From NCBI GenBank assembly GCA_029204045.2, contig CM055062.1, positions 5,537,911-5,601,910 of the forward strand: a DNA stretch of 64,000 nt. The letters run 5' to 3'. Position numbers and translations under genes: made by a program. Each line of letters starts with the position of its first letter. The stretch's first letter is position 1. The DNA is from Tillandsia leiboldiana. Lineage: Eukaryota > Streptophyta > Magnoliopsida > Poales > Bromeliaceae. Shown piece by piece: positions 32,666 through 44,332 of the stretch. Below the pieces are notes generated by a model. The model had not been told where the DNA came from. It worked only from the letters and a program-made list of their open reading frames with translations, and did no database searches.

Positions 32666-35546
32666 TGTCACGCCCCGGGGTCGAAACCGCGCCCCGGGCT
32701 CGCCAACAGATCCGCCATCTGTACGGAAACTGCCGTACAGACGAAGCGTCTACCCTGCAAGTCAGATCTAGCTATAATGTATCAGAGCTGAAAAAGAACC
32801 AGTAGCTACAGAAATCCACTGAACATCTGATATAATAAAAAATCTCAATACAAAGTCTCTCAGCTACAAAAGTACAAGAAATCCTCACTGATCTCTCAGA
32901 ATGTCCAGTACAAAAGTGGAGTCATAAAATACCCAAGGTACATCTACCTCTGACTCTCAGTGCTGGTAAGGAACTAACCGGCCACGTCCTCACCTCGATC
33001 AGCTGCCTCCGCGCGAACCAAGCCGGAACAGCTATCACAGGAACCTGTCACCGCAGCGGGTGTGAGAACTACTGCAAAGGTAGTTCCCAGTGGGTACCGT
33101 CTCAATATCCACGGTATGCCCACTAAGTCTACTGGAGGCACAACAGATAGGTATGCAGATAGATAGATAGATAAAAGCTGAAAGGAACTAGCTATCATGT
33201 CTCAATCATCATGCTCAAGAAACTCTACAAATGATGAAGATATGCATACAACCACTACTGCTAACACGCCTCAAGTATCATGCTCAAAGGAAAACTCATC
33301 TATGAACAGGCTATGAAACTCACTCACACATATCACCCAATCCCAATGACTATCCCTCTTTGGACCAGTCAATCAAGCCTGCGCTCATCTACTGCCGCGC
33401 ATTCCGTAGGAACGGACTTACGTAGGCATCCACTGCCGCACATCCCGGGGGAACGGACTTACGTAGGGTGTCCCTCTAGGACCATCTCAGTAATCACCTC
33501 GCAGCCTCGTCAGGCTCGGTATCATCATCGCACCCGGGGCGTAGCTCGAGGGGAGCGACCCCACCGAACTCAAGTATCTCAAGTATCTCATAACTGGCAT
33601 AAAAAGCCAGGCTCAGCAGGCTATAATCCACGATCAAATAGATCGGATCTCAATGCTCAACTAGCATAACTCAGTCGGAGGAAGACTCCACGACTCGAAC
33701 AGAAAAGCCCAAACACTCTCACAGCTATGTCGGAGAACCCTCAACGACTCAAGGCTAAAATACACGATCAAACAGATCGGATCTCAATGCTCAACAAGAA
33801 TACGCAGTCGTAGAAAGACTCCACGACTCGAACAGGAAAGCCCAACACTCTCACAGCTATGTCGGAGAACCCTCAACGACTCAATCTAAAATACATGATC
33901 AAACAGATCGGATCTCAATGCTCAACAAGCATACGCAGTCGTAGAAAGACTCCACGACTCGAACAGGAAAGCCCAACACTCTCACAGCTAAGTGGGAGAA
34001 CCATCTCCACCACTAAATCAGAACACGACCCATGATCTAGAGTAACCCAATCAGGGAATACATCCTCAATACCCCGCGAACTCAAGTATCTCAAAACTCT
34101 CTCATGACACTAGAAAGTCATCTCATAATGCTCTAAAAATCCACTCGGCCCTCTGGCATGAGAACACATGCATTCTGAACCTACTCAACCCCTCGGGAAG
34201 ATCTCAATATTTTAAAACTCTTTTCAAAACCCAGTTTTCATTAAAACAGGTCCGACGATTTTTAAAACGGTTCAGATGCCAATATAAAGCCAACTAAACA
34301 TGCAGTCTAGTGTCAAATCACTTCTAGATCATGCTAAAAATATCTGGGGCTTACAATTGTATTCCTACAATTTTCTAGGCAACTATCAGATTTACCAGCT
34401 ATGCAAATAATTAAGCTAAACATGATCAACATGCATTCAATAGCTTTAAAGGGTATTCCATACATCTTGAAGAAATTCCAACCCACCTCAAATGCTTTCC
34501 GAAGGCCTCGCCGAAATCGGTGAAGAAACGGGCGAAATCTGACGAAAAACTGAACTGCGCCTCTCGCGCGCACGCGCGCCGTTGCGCGTCTCGAAAAAAT
34601 CCACGAAGCTCCAGTCAACCTCCACAGCACCCAGCTAGGCCACCACAAAAATTTCAGCACAAACCGATCACCCAATACACGAATACAAGCATTGCACAGT
34701 GCCGCGGATTTGCGCAGTAATCCCAGCCTGTTGCCTCAACCCGAGAGCACAAGAATGGAGCGAGGATGGAAATTAGCTCAAATTACCATTCAATTCCATC
34801 AATAAAACCCAAGAGGAGAACAAACAAATCCAAATCCATAATTTCCGATGATCAATTTACCTCAATTGTGCTCTCGTGCGCGCACGTTGACCGGGTCAAC
34901 TCCACCAAGCACGAAGCTCACAGACCTTCTCTTCTCCCTCTACTTCCTCCTCTTCTTTCTCTTCTCTGGCAGCAAGAAAAAGGTGGAGGGGATAAGAAAT
35001 GATGGGTGGAGAGGGAGCATGTGCCGGGGTATAAAAATCAACGATGGAGTGGTTGGAACAAAAGAAGCCCATACCTCAAGCTACAGTGCACCAAACCGAG
35101 CTAACTGGGCACTTTCTGTGCTTGTGTACCGGTACCACCCACTTGGTACCGGTACACGGGCCCTGGTTCCGGAACCAAATGGCTGGTTCCAGAACCAAGC
35201 CACCCAAAAGCTCCAGAACTAGCCAGAAAATCTCCGAAATGCCCCGTCAACTCACTTTCTCGCCTCGGGACCTCCGCATCACCCCGAAACCAGCCGAACA
35301 CCTCTGTAAACTCATAATACACATGTCCCAAGGGATCAACTCACATCAAACCCATCCATGAAACCAATGCTCGACCCGCAAGCTCTCAATCCGACGCCAA
35401 CTCACTTTTCTACAAAAAAGCTTCCGCGTCGCTCCGGGACCACCCGAACCATCCTGTAAACGAAATTAGAACCTGCTGAAGGTATTTCCACAATACCAGG
35501 CTGCCCCGTGGAGTCGGCACACTGCCCGAAACTCCGGTACTCTACA
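32666..35546 (-). repeat. LTR of the nested element (element-sense 5' LTR)
   Basis: TGTCACGCC...ACTCTACA, 2881 bp, a near-perfect direct copy of 25839-28719. As the 5' LTR it would drive transcription leftward. Confidence 0.93.
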
Positions 35547-36360
35547 GCCCGAGTCGATGAGGTCGAGGACCTCAAGTCACGGGTGATGATCCTTGAGAAA
35601 GCGATGGGGCGTGGTCCTGAACCTCACAAGGAGTATGCTTCAAAAGTACATGTCCCCAAGCCTCAATCTTTTAGGGAAACACACGACGAAAAAGAAATCG
35701 ATGACTTCCTGTGGCACATGGAGCGCTACATCAAGGTGCTACGGCTAGACGACGAGGAGGAAAAAGTCTAGGCCGCATCCATGTACCTCACTTATGATGC
35801 GATGCTGTGGTGGCATCGGCGATCCGCAGAGGCCGAGAAGGGCCAATGTGAATTGAAGACTTGGGAGGACTTTGTGTGCGAGCTTAAGGCGCAGTTCTTT
35901 CCCGAGCACGTCAAATATCTTGCGAGAAGGCAACTTTGACGACTCAAGCATACTAGGACGCTCAAAGAGTATGTCAAGGAGTACTCCAAGTTGATGTTGT
36001 CCATCACCAATATGGTGGAAGAAGATTGTCTATTCTTCTTTCTTGACGGACTCCAACCATAGGCGAACAAAGAATTTGTGGGGCGCGACGTGCAAGCGTG
36101 GGCTCTGCAATCGCCTTAGCGGAGAAGCTGCCTAAGTATGAGAAGGCAGATCCGTCTCGCGGCAAGACACCCAAAGTGAGCAAGGCTAAGGGTGGGGAAG
36201 AACGCTGTGACCCAAAGGAGCGCAGGAGCCGCGATAAGGGACCTGCGACGCCATCCAAAAAAATAATGTGCTACGTTTGTAGCGAGAACCATTAGGCGAG
36301 AGACTGTCCAAAGAAAAAACAGGTAAATATTGTCCAAACTGAGCAGGGTGAGGGCAGCAC
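35547..36360 (+). pseudogene. gag: Chromovirus gag, C-terminal part with zinc knuckle
   Basis: It continues the gag cut at 25838. Visible are KPQSFRETHDEKEIDDFLWH, WHRRSAEAEKGQCELKTWED, QFFPEHVKYLARRQL and LKEYVKEYSKLML, the usual retrotransposon gag order. The zinc knuckle CYVCSENH-stop-ARDC has CX2CX4HX4C spacing, with TAG where Trp is usual. Other in-frame stops are at 35769 (TAG), 35937 (TGA) and 36060 (TAG), and there is a frameshift near 36100. Most can be explained by single C-to-T or G-to-A changes. Confidence 0.75.
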
Positions 36361-39300
36361 TGAACCAATGAAGATGGGCGCTCTTAGGCTCGTCAATGCG
36401 GTTCAGGGGTTGGCAAGCAGCACTAAATCCCTCAACAAGAGACTCATGTACATCGATGTGGTCCTCAACGGCAGGGCCACACAAGCATTGGTCGACACGA
36501 GAGCCACTCATAACTTTATCGTAGAGATGAAGGCCAAGCGATTAGGTCTTTTTCTCGAGAAGGACACAAGTAGGATCAAGGTCGTTAACTTGTAGGCACA
36601 ACCTGTGGTAGGGGTGGCTAAAGGCGTGGCAATTGTAGTGGGACCTTGGAAGAGCACTACAAATTTCACCGCCGCACCCATCGACGGCTTCTAAGTCATA
36701 CTGGGTATGGACTTATTGGCTTCGTCAAAGGTAGTTCCGATGCCACACCTTGGGTCATTAAGCATCATGGAGGAGACAACCCCATGCATGGTCCTAGCGA
36801 GCTAGGAGAAAACGGTAAACACCCATACCCTCTCTGCTTTGCAGTTGCGAAGGGGTGTGAATTGTGGTGAGATGACTTACCTTGTGGCGATCCGTGAGGT
36901 GAGCAACGAGGGCCTCGAGGAGGAGGGCCTTTTAACGGACATTGCAGCAGTTTTGGCAAAATTCCAGGACGTCATGCCCAAGTAGTTGCCAAAGCAACTT
37001 CCACCTAGGCGAGAGGTGGATCATGCTATCGAGCTCGAGCCAGGAGCCAAACCGCAAGCAAAAGCGCCATACCGAATGGCCCCGCCCGGGCTCGAGGAGT
37101 TGCAAAAGCAATTGAAGGAACTCCTCGATTCAGGCTTTGTTCGACCACCAAAGGCACCCTATGGAGCACCAGTTTTGTTCCAGCGGAAGAGCGATGGAAG
37201 CCTGCGGCTTTGTATAGACTACAGAGCGCTCAACAAGGTAACTATTAAAAATAAATACACTATCCCTTTGGTTGCAGATCTCTTGATTAGTTGTGCAGAG
37301 CGAAATTCTTTACCAAACTTGACCGTTGCTCCGGGTACTACCAGGTGCGGATTGCGGAAGGAGACGAAGAAAAGACCATGTGCATGACAAGGTACGAGTC
37401 CTATGAGTTCCTCGTTATGCCGTTCGGCCTAACGAATGCGCCAGCGACCTTCTGCAAGCTCATGAACAAGCTGTTCCATCCCTATCTCGATCGCTTTGTG
37501 GTCGTGCACTTCGGAGACATAGTGATATACAGTAACACCTTGGAAGAGCACATTGAACACTTACGAACCATCTTCCAAGTGTTGCGGGAGAACCATTTGT
37601 TCGTCAAGAAGGAGAAATGTAGCTTCACGAATGAAGAGGTACACTTCCTTGGCCACTGGATAGGCCAGGGACAACTCCGCATGGATCATCGAAAAGTATG
37701 GGCCATTTACGAATAGGAGACCCTAACAACCATACCTCAGTTGCGGTCATTCCTTGGGCTCATCAACTACTATCGACATTTTATTACAAGTTACTTTCCG
37801 ACGGCAGCCCCCCCTAACGGATCTCTTGAAGAAGAACCACTAGTGGGATTGGACCCCTCAATGTGCGGAAGCATTCGAGGACCTAAAGCGGGCGGTGACG
37901 GAGGATCCTGTGTTGCGACTACCTGACTGCAATTGCACCTTTGAGGTACACACCGATGCCTCAGATTTTGCCATTGGCGGTGTTCTCGTGCAGGATGGAC
38001 ACCCCATTGCCTATGAGAGTTGCAAACTCAACGACACCGACCGACGGTACACTATCCAAGAGAAGGAGATAACCGTCGTCGTGCATTGTTTACGGACCTG
38101 GCGGCACTATTTGCTCGGGAGTAGGTTTGTGGTGCGCACCGACAATGTTACCACAAGCTACTTCCAGTCGCAGAAAAAGCTGTCGCCTAAGCAAGCAAGG
38201 TGGCAGGATTTCTTGGCAGCATTCGACATAGAGATGCAGTACAAGCCCAGAAAAGAGAATCACGTGGCCGATGCACTCAGCCGCAAGGCTGAACTAGCGG
38301 CTGTGTGGAAACTTAGCGGGACACTCCGCGATCGACTTCGTGCAGGAACCAACGAGGACCCTATCGCTCAAAACCTTATGCAACTTGTCAAGGAGGGCAA
38401 AACGCGAAGGTTTTGGCTTAGCGACGGGTTACTCCTCATCAAAGGGCGGCGGGTGTTTGTGCCCAAGTGGGGCAACCTTCGTCGCAGGCTCATAAAGGAG
38501 TGTCATGACTCCAAGTAGGCAGGTCATCTAGGTCAGAAATAGACTTTGGCACTGCTCGAGGCCGCTTACTATTGGCCACGAATGCACGAAGACGTCAAGG
38601 CCTACGTGTGAACTTGTTTGGTGTGTCAACAGGACAAGGTTGAACACCAGCGACCTGGCGGTCTCCTCGAACCATTGCTTATTCCGAACCATTCGGGGAG
38701 AGCATCTCCATGGACTTTATCTCCGCCTTGCCAAAGGTGGGGGAGCGTGGGTCCATACTGGTGGTGGTGCATCGTTTTTCTAAGTACGGGACCTTCATCG
38801 TAGCACCAACTAATTGCATGGCTGAAGAAGCAGCACGACTCTTCGTCAGCCATGTCAAACTTTGGGGGATCCCCAAAAGTATAGTGAGCGATCGTGACCC
38901 CAGATTCACCAGCAAGTTTTGGACCGAGGTGTTCAAAATCTTAGGGTCTGAGTTGCTCTTTTCCACCAATTTTCATCTACAAACGGACTGACAAACAGAG
39001 CGGGTGAATGCTCTGTTGGAGGAGTACTTGCGGCACTACGTGAGAGCCAATCAGAAGGATTGGGTGCATCACCTTGATGTTGCCCAGTTTTCCTACAACT
39101 TGCAGTGTAGCGACTCTAGGGCTATAGTCCCTTCGAGCTGGTGATTGGGTGACAACCGCTCGCTCTACACACAACCACTGCGGAAGAGTAGTTTCGCAGC
39201 CCTATTGCTCTCCAATTTACCTCTAATTTGAAGGAAATGGGTGAAATTACGAGGGCGAGCTTGGAGAAAGCAGCTCGTCGAATGAAGAAGTGGGCGAACG

Positions 39301-39397
39301 AGAAGGTGATCAAGTGAAGGTCAAATTACTACCGCAACAGTTCATGGTCTTGCGCAAGATGCACAAATGGCTTATGCGCAAGTATAAAGGCCCATAC
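36361..39397 (+). pseudogene. pol: Chromovirus pol: protease, RT, RNase H, integrase
   Basis: Protease region at 36450-36600: ALVDTRATHNFI, where the catalytic DTG has become DTR. RT at 37000-37710: YGAPVLFQRKSDGSLRLCID, then VMPFGLTNAPATF. The active-site box is VVHFGDIVIYS, so the first aspartate of the YxDD motif is glycine. RNase H at 37895-38290: FEVHTDASDFAIGGVL, then YTIQEKEITVVVH, TDN and HVADALSRK. Integrase: CLVCQQDK zinc-finger end at 38615, MDFISALPK (first Asp), SDRDPRF (second Asp) and QTERVN (Glu), with a stop before the last. Stops at 36593, 36983, 37714 and 38516 are all TAG. Frameshifts occur near 37290, 37810 and 38690. It is inactive. Confidence 0.85.
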
Positions 39398-42300
39398 TGT
39401 CACACCCCGGGTGTAAACCAGAATCCGGGCTCGTCTCCAGATCCGCCGTGCACACGAAATTTTTCATGTACATGAAGCGTAAAAACCTGCTCAGATATGT
39501 AAGATGAACATAAAAGAGCACAAGTATAGAGCTGTAAACTAAAATTGAAACATCTCAGATTGAAACTGTAAAATAAATATGTAATGAAGTACAACATCAT
39601 CTCTCAGCTCTCCAAAAAGAATACATCTAGCTGGCTAAAGCCAGTCCCGAAAAAAAAAAGAGTATATCAGTCTGAGTAACAAGAGTACAATAAAAAGTCT
39701 AGTACAATCTCTCTCTCTCTCTCTCTCTCAAGATGGTAGGAGATCTATCTACTCGACGATCCCCTTACCTCGGTCGGTAGTCGACGGTCCAGCAACTCCC
39801 GCAGGAGACTCTGCAAAACAGGGGAGAAAGAGAAGGGGTAAGCAACAAAGGGTGTGAGAACTACTAGTAAAACCAGTAGCCCTCAGTGGGTAAATCCTCA
39901 AAATCCGACATACCCACTAAGTCTACCAAAGGCAAGAAAGGGGGGTAAGTGGTAAAGCTGTAAAATAAATCTGCTGAAAGAAAAACTACCACTACTATAC
40001 CTCTAATGTTATGATAAATGATAATAGCTGTAAATGCATGCATCAGTGTAAAATAACCGTCGAGATATAATCCAATCAACCCGAGCTAACAACTCGAACA
40101 CTGCCTGCAAAACCATCACGATCAGCATAAAGAACCAAGTACCGCCGATGTGAAAATCATAGCCAAGTAACTGGCCGGCACTCACTAACCGGTATAACTG
40201 CCTACTCCGGAGTGGCACTCGAGGGGAACTACCCGCACGAGGAAAGTAACCATGCCGAAAGTATCTCAATAAGCTGGACTTGATCATGACTATACTCAAT
40301 GTGGAGAACTAAATCCATAAAGGAATCCCGGCCCCGACCTAATGCGAAATCCATAACCGGCGCAACCGTCCAAAATCCACAGTGGCCAAACCAATCCACG
40401 AGTCAAAAATCCGGTGCTATCCTACCTCGACTCGATAATCCCAACTATACTATCCCAAACCCATGTTCAACCTAGAGCAACATGTAACGAACAAGGAGAA
40501 TAGAAATAAAAATAGTGAGTTTTCTTCTAAGTCAAATCTAACATGATAGTGTAGCAATAAAAAGTGGCTTATCTAGATGACCATTCAAGCATGCACTTGT
40601 TCTCATTTGAAAGGAAGTAAAAAGTAGCAACATTCATGATTCTCACATAGCATGAACTTGAAAATTACCAACAACATTCAATCTTATTTTGAAGGGTTTA
40701 GGAGTTATGAATAACACTTAATCTTATAAGGAATGAATCTAAACTTACAACAATAACCATCTTTTCATGAATGAACTAAGAATTATTGATATGGGTCAAT
40801 CTCACATAAGCTAGATCAAAGATCAATGAAGTTAACTATTCTCACATAAATAACCAACCACTCTCACATAAACCATTCGTTCTCACATAGTGTAGGTTAA
40901 TGATCAATTACCCATTTATTCTCACATAGCATAGACTTAAGAAGTATCACTTATGAACAACATCACATAAGGTAGTGCAACATCCACCAAACTAATCATT
41001 CACACATGGATAGGCTAAGCATCATTTAACATAACATAAACATGGACATTCAAGAATGATTCACCAAGGAATAGGGAAACAACAACCAACTATATCAAGT
41101 GGAAACTCAATAGCCCGAGTGGGTAAATCACAGTTTTAGAGGTGCTCAACAACCCACCTGGTAGCTCGATGATCTAAAGTTCTATCGTCCTAAAATTCGG
41201 CGTGCATGATCTCCTTCCTATTACGAATCCAATGCACCAAAAGTCGCCCCGAGATCACTGTCAGATTGAGCACAATCATCAAAACAAAATTGCTGCACAG
41301 ATTATCGAAAAAATTCCAGCAAGCAACCCTTTTGTAGATAGATTTAAGTTCTCAATTTTAAGCTCCAAGTAGTAAATTTAAGTTTCCCTATATCCAAAAA
41401 TTATCATCCAAAACTCAAAAATCCATTTTAAGACTCCCTTAATGATCCAATGAAGCAAAGTATCAAGTGTTGTCCAAAGCACATGCAAATTTCAGCATGA
41501 ACTTCTAAGATTAAAAGGGACCAATCCATAAGGAATTTTAAACTGAAACCAAAAGAAGATTTATTCACCTTGATCCTAAAAAGTCGCCCAAACTTTAAAA
41601 TCCACAAAAAGACCAAGTACTGATAAAGAATTCTGCATCCAAAGACTCAGCCCCCAAAATAAAATCCAAAACAGGAACTGTACCAAATTCTGAAATAGGG
41701 TCGTAAAGATTAGTAAGGTTACCTAAGCAAATGGACTCCAAATTCTACAAGCAAGGTACTAATGGATTCTTCTTCGAGAGTAGATGCAGATCAAGCCAAA
41801 AAACTTCAAAATCCATAGACAAATGAAAGAAAAAATCCATAAATACTTTTAATTATTAAAAAGTCCAATCTATAAACTAGTGCTTCAAAGATGAAAAATA
41901 AACTCCAAGAAAACTCCAGATCTGGGTGAAGTGGTACCTACCAAAGTTGTAGGGCTTCAAGTCTTGAAGATTTTTCCATAAAAATCAGCTCGAAACTCCC
42001 ATCCTACTATCAAGTGGAGTGAAAATACTAGGTATTGTCTAAATTTTCAGACTGTGCACAAGGGTCTCAAAAATGGCATAAAAACTCTATGAAAACTCAA
42101 GATCTGGGAGAAATATTGAATACCAAAGTTGTAGGCCTACCTCTTGTGAAGATCCTCTCCAAAATCAAATAAAAAATCTAACAGATGAATCCTGTAGGGC
42201 TTCTGCACTAAAATGTGACAAAAACTAGCTGAAAATGGCTTCAATGGAGGCTTTCGCCTTGCTTGGGCTAAAGGTGCTCAAGCTGCTCCCCCAAGCTTCC

Positions 42301-42916
42301 TCACAAGTGGATAAAAAGAAGAAAAAGAAGAAGAAGAAGAAGAAGAAGAAGAAGCTCTGGATAAACTCAGAAAATCACCAAGTGCCAAAAATCCCAAATT
42401 GGAGAAAAATTGGACTATTTATAGTCAAAGAACCATCTGCAAAGGGGGTTTCGGGGACTTTTGGGCTCCCTGTAGCCTGTAGGGGAGGAGAGAGGAGGCG
42501 GGGACACGTGGCGGCCATCGACAGGCACGCGGGCCTACGATCGGGCGCACAGCGTTGCGCCATGTTGCGCAACGCGGGTGGGTGGGCGCCCGCTAGTCGC
42601 GGCGCGACACATAGCCAAGCCCTCGGGACCCTGCGCGCCGCGCCCGTCAGTGCCCGCCACGCGTCGCGGCGCCGCCTGCCCCTGCTCGCCACACATCCAT
42701 TCCGCAGCCCGCTGCGCTCGGTGCACGCGTCCAGGCCGTGGACCGACCCGCAAAGAATTGAGCCCAATAGGACCATTTAGCTAATTTTGGCTATTTTCGC
42801 GCGCTGAGTCTGTTTTCCGCATTCGTTTGATGCGTAACGCACTCATTACACCAATAATAGATATTTTCTTGCCACAGACCACCCGGTCAAGTAACACAGA
42901 AATTCGGACCACCACA
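39398..42916. mobile_element. Solo LTR of a large gypsy element
   Basis: It begins TGTCACACCCCGGGTG and ends GGACCACCACA, with the 5-bp duplication CATAC on both sides (39393-39397 and 42917-42921). It is 3519 bp and has no internal domain. The start resembles that of the nested element's LTR (TGTCACGCCCCGGGG), so it is probably a relative, likely also minus-oriented. It splits the chromovirus between the integrase tail and the chromodomain. It contains (CT)n at 39711-39729, (GAA)n at 42316-42354 and a GC-rich zone at 42480-42740. Confidence 0.85.
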
Positions 42917-43287
42917 CATACACCATCGTCAAATGCATGGGCAAGTCTGCCTACAAACTGCAGCTGCCCGCGAACCTCAAGATCCACCATGTCTTCCATG
43001 TTAGCAGGCTGAAACAATACCATAAAGACTCAGAGGATCTAAACCGTGGTGTGTCGCAGAGTGCCCCGGTAACCATGACTACATCCTTTGACAAAAAAGC
43101 GGAATCCATTCTGAACACTCGGCTGATTTGGCGACGCGAAGTGCCGCCAAGTCTAGAGTACTTGGTGAAGTGGAAAAATCTCTCCTACGGCGAGGCTAGT
43201 TGGGAGAAGGGTGACACATTTTGGCAATACCAAGCACTTATCAACAAGTTCCAAAAGCAGCGCGCGACGAGGACGCCTGCGCATTAG
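42917..43287 (+). pseudogene. Chromovirus integrase C-terminus with chromodomain
   Basis: After the solo LTR and TSD the frame continues VKCMGKSAYKLQLPANLKIH, then HVFHVSRLKQYHKD, the conserved end of gypsy integrase. A chromodomain follows: ILNTRLIWRREVPPSLEYLV, then KWKNLSYGEASWEKGD. The aromatic residues Tyr (YLVKW), Trp (VKWKN) and Trp (ASWEK) are in place. Chromodomains of this class guide integration to particular chromatin. The stop TAG is at 43285, next to the purine tract. Confidence 0.8.
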
Positions 43288-43298
43288 GTGGGGAAGAG
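43286..43298 (+). promoter_or_regulatory. Polypurine tract
   Basis: AGGTGGGGAAGAG lies immediately upstream of the 3' LTR, where plus-strand DNA synthesis is primed. Confidence 0.8.
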
Positions 43299-43803
43299 TG
43301 TTAGAGACTAAGAAAATTTTAGTCTAAGTTTCTAGCCCAAACCAAACTGGGCTTGTCAAGGAGGCCCAACTTCAACATCATTTGTGGAAATGTGAAGAGA
43401 CTTGTAACCTCCTTTATCAATATTATCAATGACAAGCGAAACCAAGAGCCATGAATAACCCACAAGATTGTAGTGGGCTTAGAGGGTATTTAATATAGAC
43501 ATTAGTGGGTGTTTTTAAGTGTAGGCTTAATGGGTGAGTTATGTACATGAGCCTATAAATAATAGGATTGATTAAGGCCAAAGAATAAGAGAGAGTTGTA
43601 TCTTATAGTTGTTATTTTCTAAGTAAATAGAGTACTTAATTTTTCTGCAGAATTTCTACTCTTTTCTCTTTTCTTTATTTTTGTACTTAGTCGTAGGGTG
43701 CGAAGGCCCTGGCTAGCAAACGGAAAGTAAGACTTACCCTTTTCGAATAAAAAGACAGGCGTCGTACAAATTTTTACTAAGCGAAAAGCTTAAGTTCGTG
43801 ACT
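43299..43803 (+). repeat. 3' LTR of the chromovirus
   Basis: TGTTAGAGACTAAG...GTTCGTGAC, 505 bp by comparison with 24970-25474. It shares the TATAAATA box and the GTCGTAGGGTGCGAAG block. The last few bases have decayed (CT instead of CA), so the end is accurate to a few bases. Confidence 0.82.
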
Positions 43804-43924
43804 CAGTACTCTAAAAGAAGTCTTGAAATTCCTCGATAGGCATTAAATTTTGGTCCACACTGTCAACTTATGACTCCGTTCCGTTTCAATATTCAAAATT
43901 TGGTGCATCTTCAAATTGCTCACA

Positions 43925-44332
43925 CACTACAAAAAAACCTTAACATTTAAGGATATTTTTTTAATATTTAACTATGTATAAAAGCTCCTCAATACATTAT
44001 AGTGTCACATTTTGAAATTAAGCGTCGGTTAAAACCTTTATAAATGAAGAGTCATCACGTATATGCCAACCCTCATGCTAAGTATCAATCAAATATATTA
44101 TAACATTTTAAAGCGTCAAATTTTTTTAAAATCTTAACGATTTAAAGCGTCAAAAAAATTAAAAATAATAATAAAATTTATCATTTAATAAATTGGTTTA
44201 ACATAATAGAAAATTTATATGATGATACTTTTAAAGCGTCGGTATTTACTATATTATAGAAATATTTGGGGATGCTTTTTCTAAGTATTGTCTAAAAAGA
44301 ATTCTTATATATATTGAGATTTTTTTATAGTC
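43925..44332. mobile_element. Small non-autonomous CACTA-like element
   Basis: It begins CACTACAAAAAAACC and ends GATTTTTTTATAGTC, roughly its inverse with two changes. The interior holds repeated AAGCGTC words (44030, 44112, 44147, 44235), which look like subterminal transposase-binding repeats of CACTA elements. No clear 3-bp duplication. Confidence 0.55.

Larger units (their letters stand above)
25839..35546 (-). mobile_element. Young nested LTR retroelement, minus strand
   Basis: Two LTRs of 2881 bp each, offset 6827 bp, flank a 3946-bp interior. The insertion sits in the chromovirus gag and is bounded by the 5-bp duplication GCCCG (25834-25838 and 35547-35551). The primer site on the minus strand (32645-32657) and a purine-rich tract at 28720-28735 (minus strand) give its orientation. 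I counted about 20 mismatches between the LTRs, roughly 99.3% identity, so it is recent. The interior holds only degraded gag and protease traces. LTR length and primer suggest a Tekay/Del-like gypsy relative, but this is unproven without RT. Confidence 0.9.
24970..43803 (+). mobile_element. Old Ty3/gypsy chromovirus with two nested insertions
   Basis: The parts are in canonical order: 505-bp LTR, PBS, gag, zinc knuckle, protease, RT, RNase H, integrase, chromodomain, purine tract, 505-bp LTR. A C-terminal chromodomain places it in the chromovirus branch. Without the two insertions (25839-35546 plus TSD, and 39398-42916 plus TSD) it would be about 5.6 kb. The LTRs differ at roughly one base in eight to ten over the part I compared, and coding regions carry many stops and frameshifts, so it is an old dead copy. 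Clade within the chromoviruses was not decided. Confidence 0.85.

Noticed and set aside
42235..42780. 181-codon frame with a poly-Lys stretch
   Set aside because: It crosses a (GAA)n repeat and the GC-rich part of a solo LTR; overlapping long frames on the other strand reflect GC content only.
24965..43808. A target duplication for the outer chromovirus
   Set aside because: The left flank is CCAAT, but the right flank after the LTR does not match; the last LTR bases have mutated, so none is claimed.
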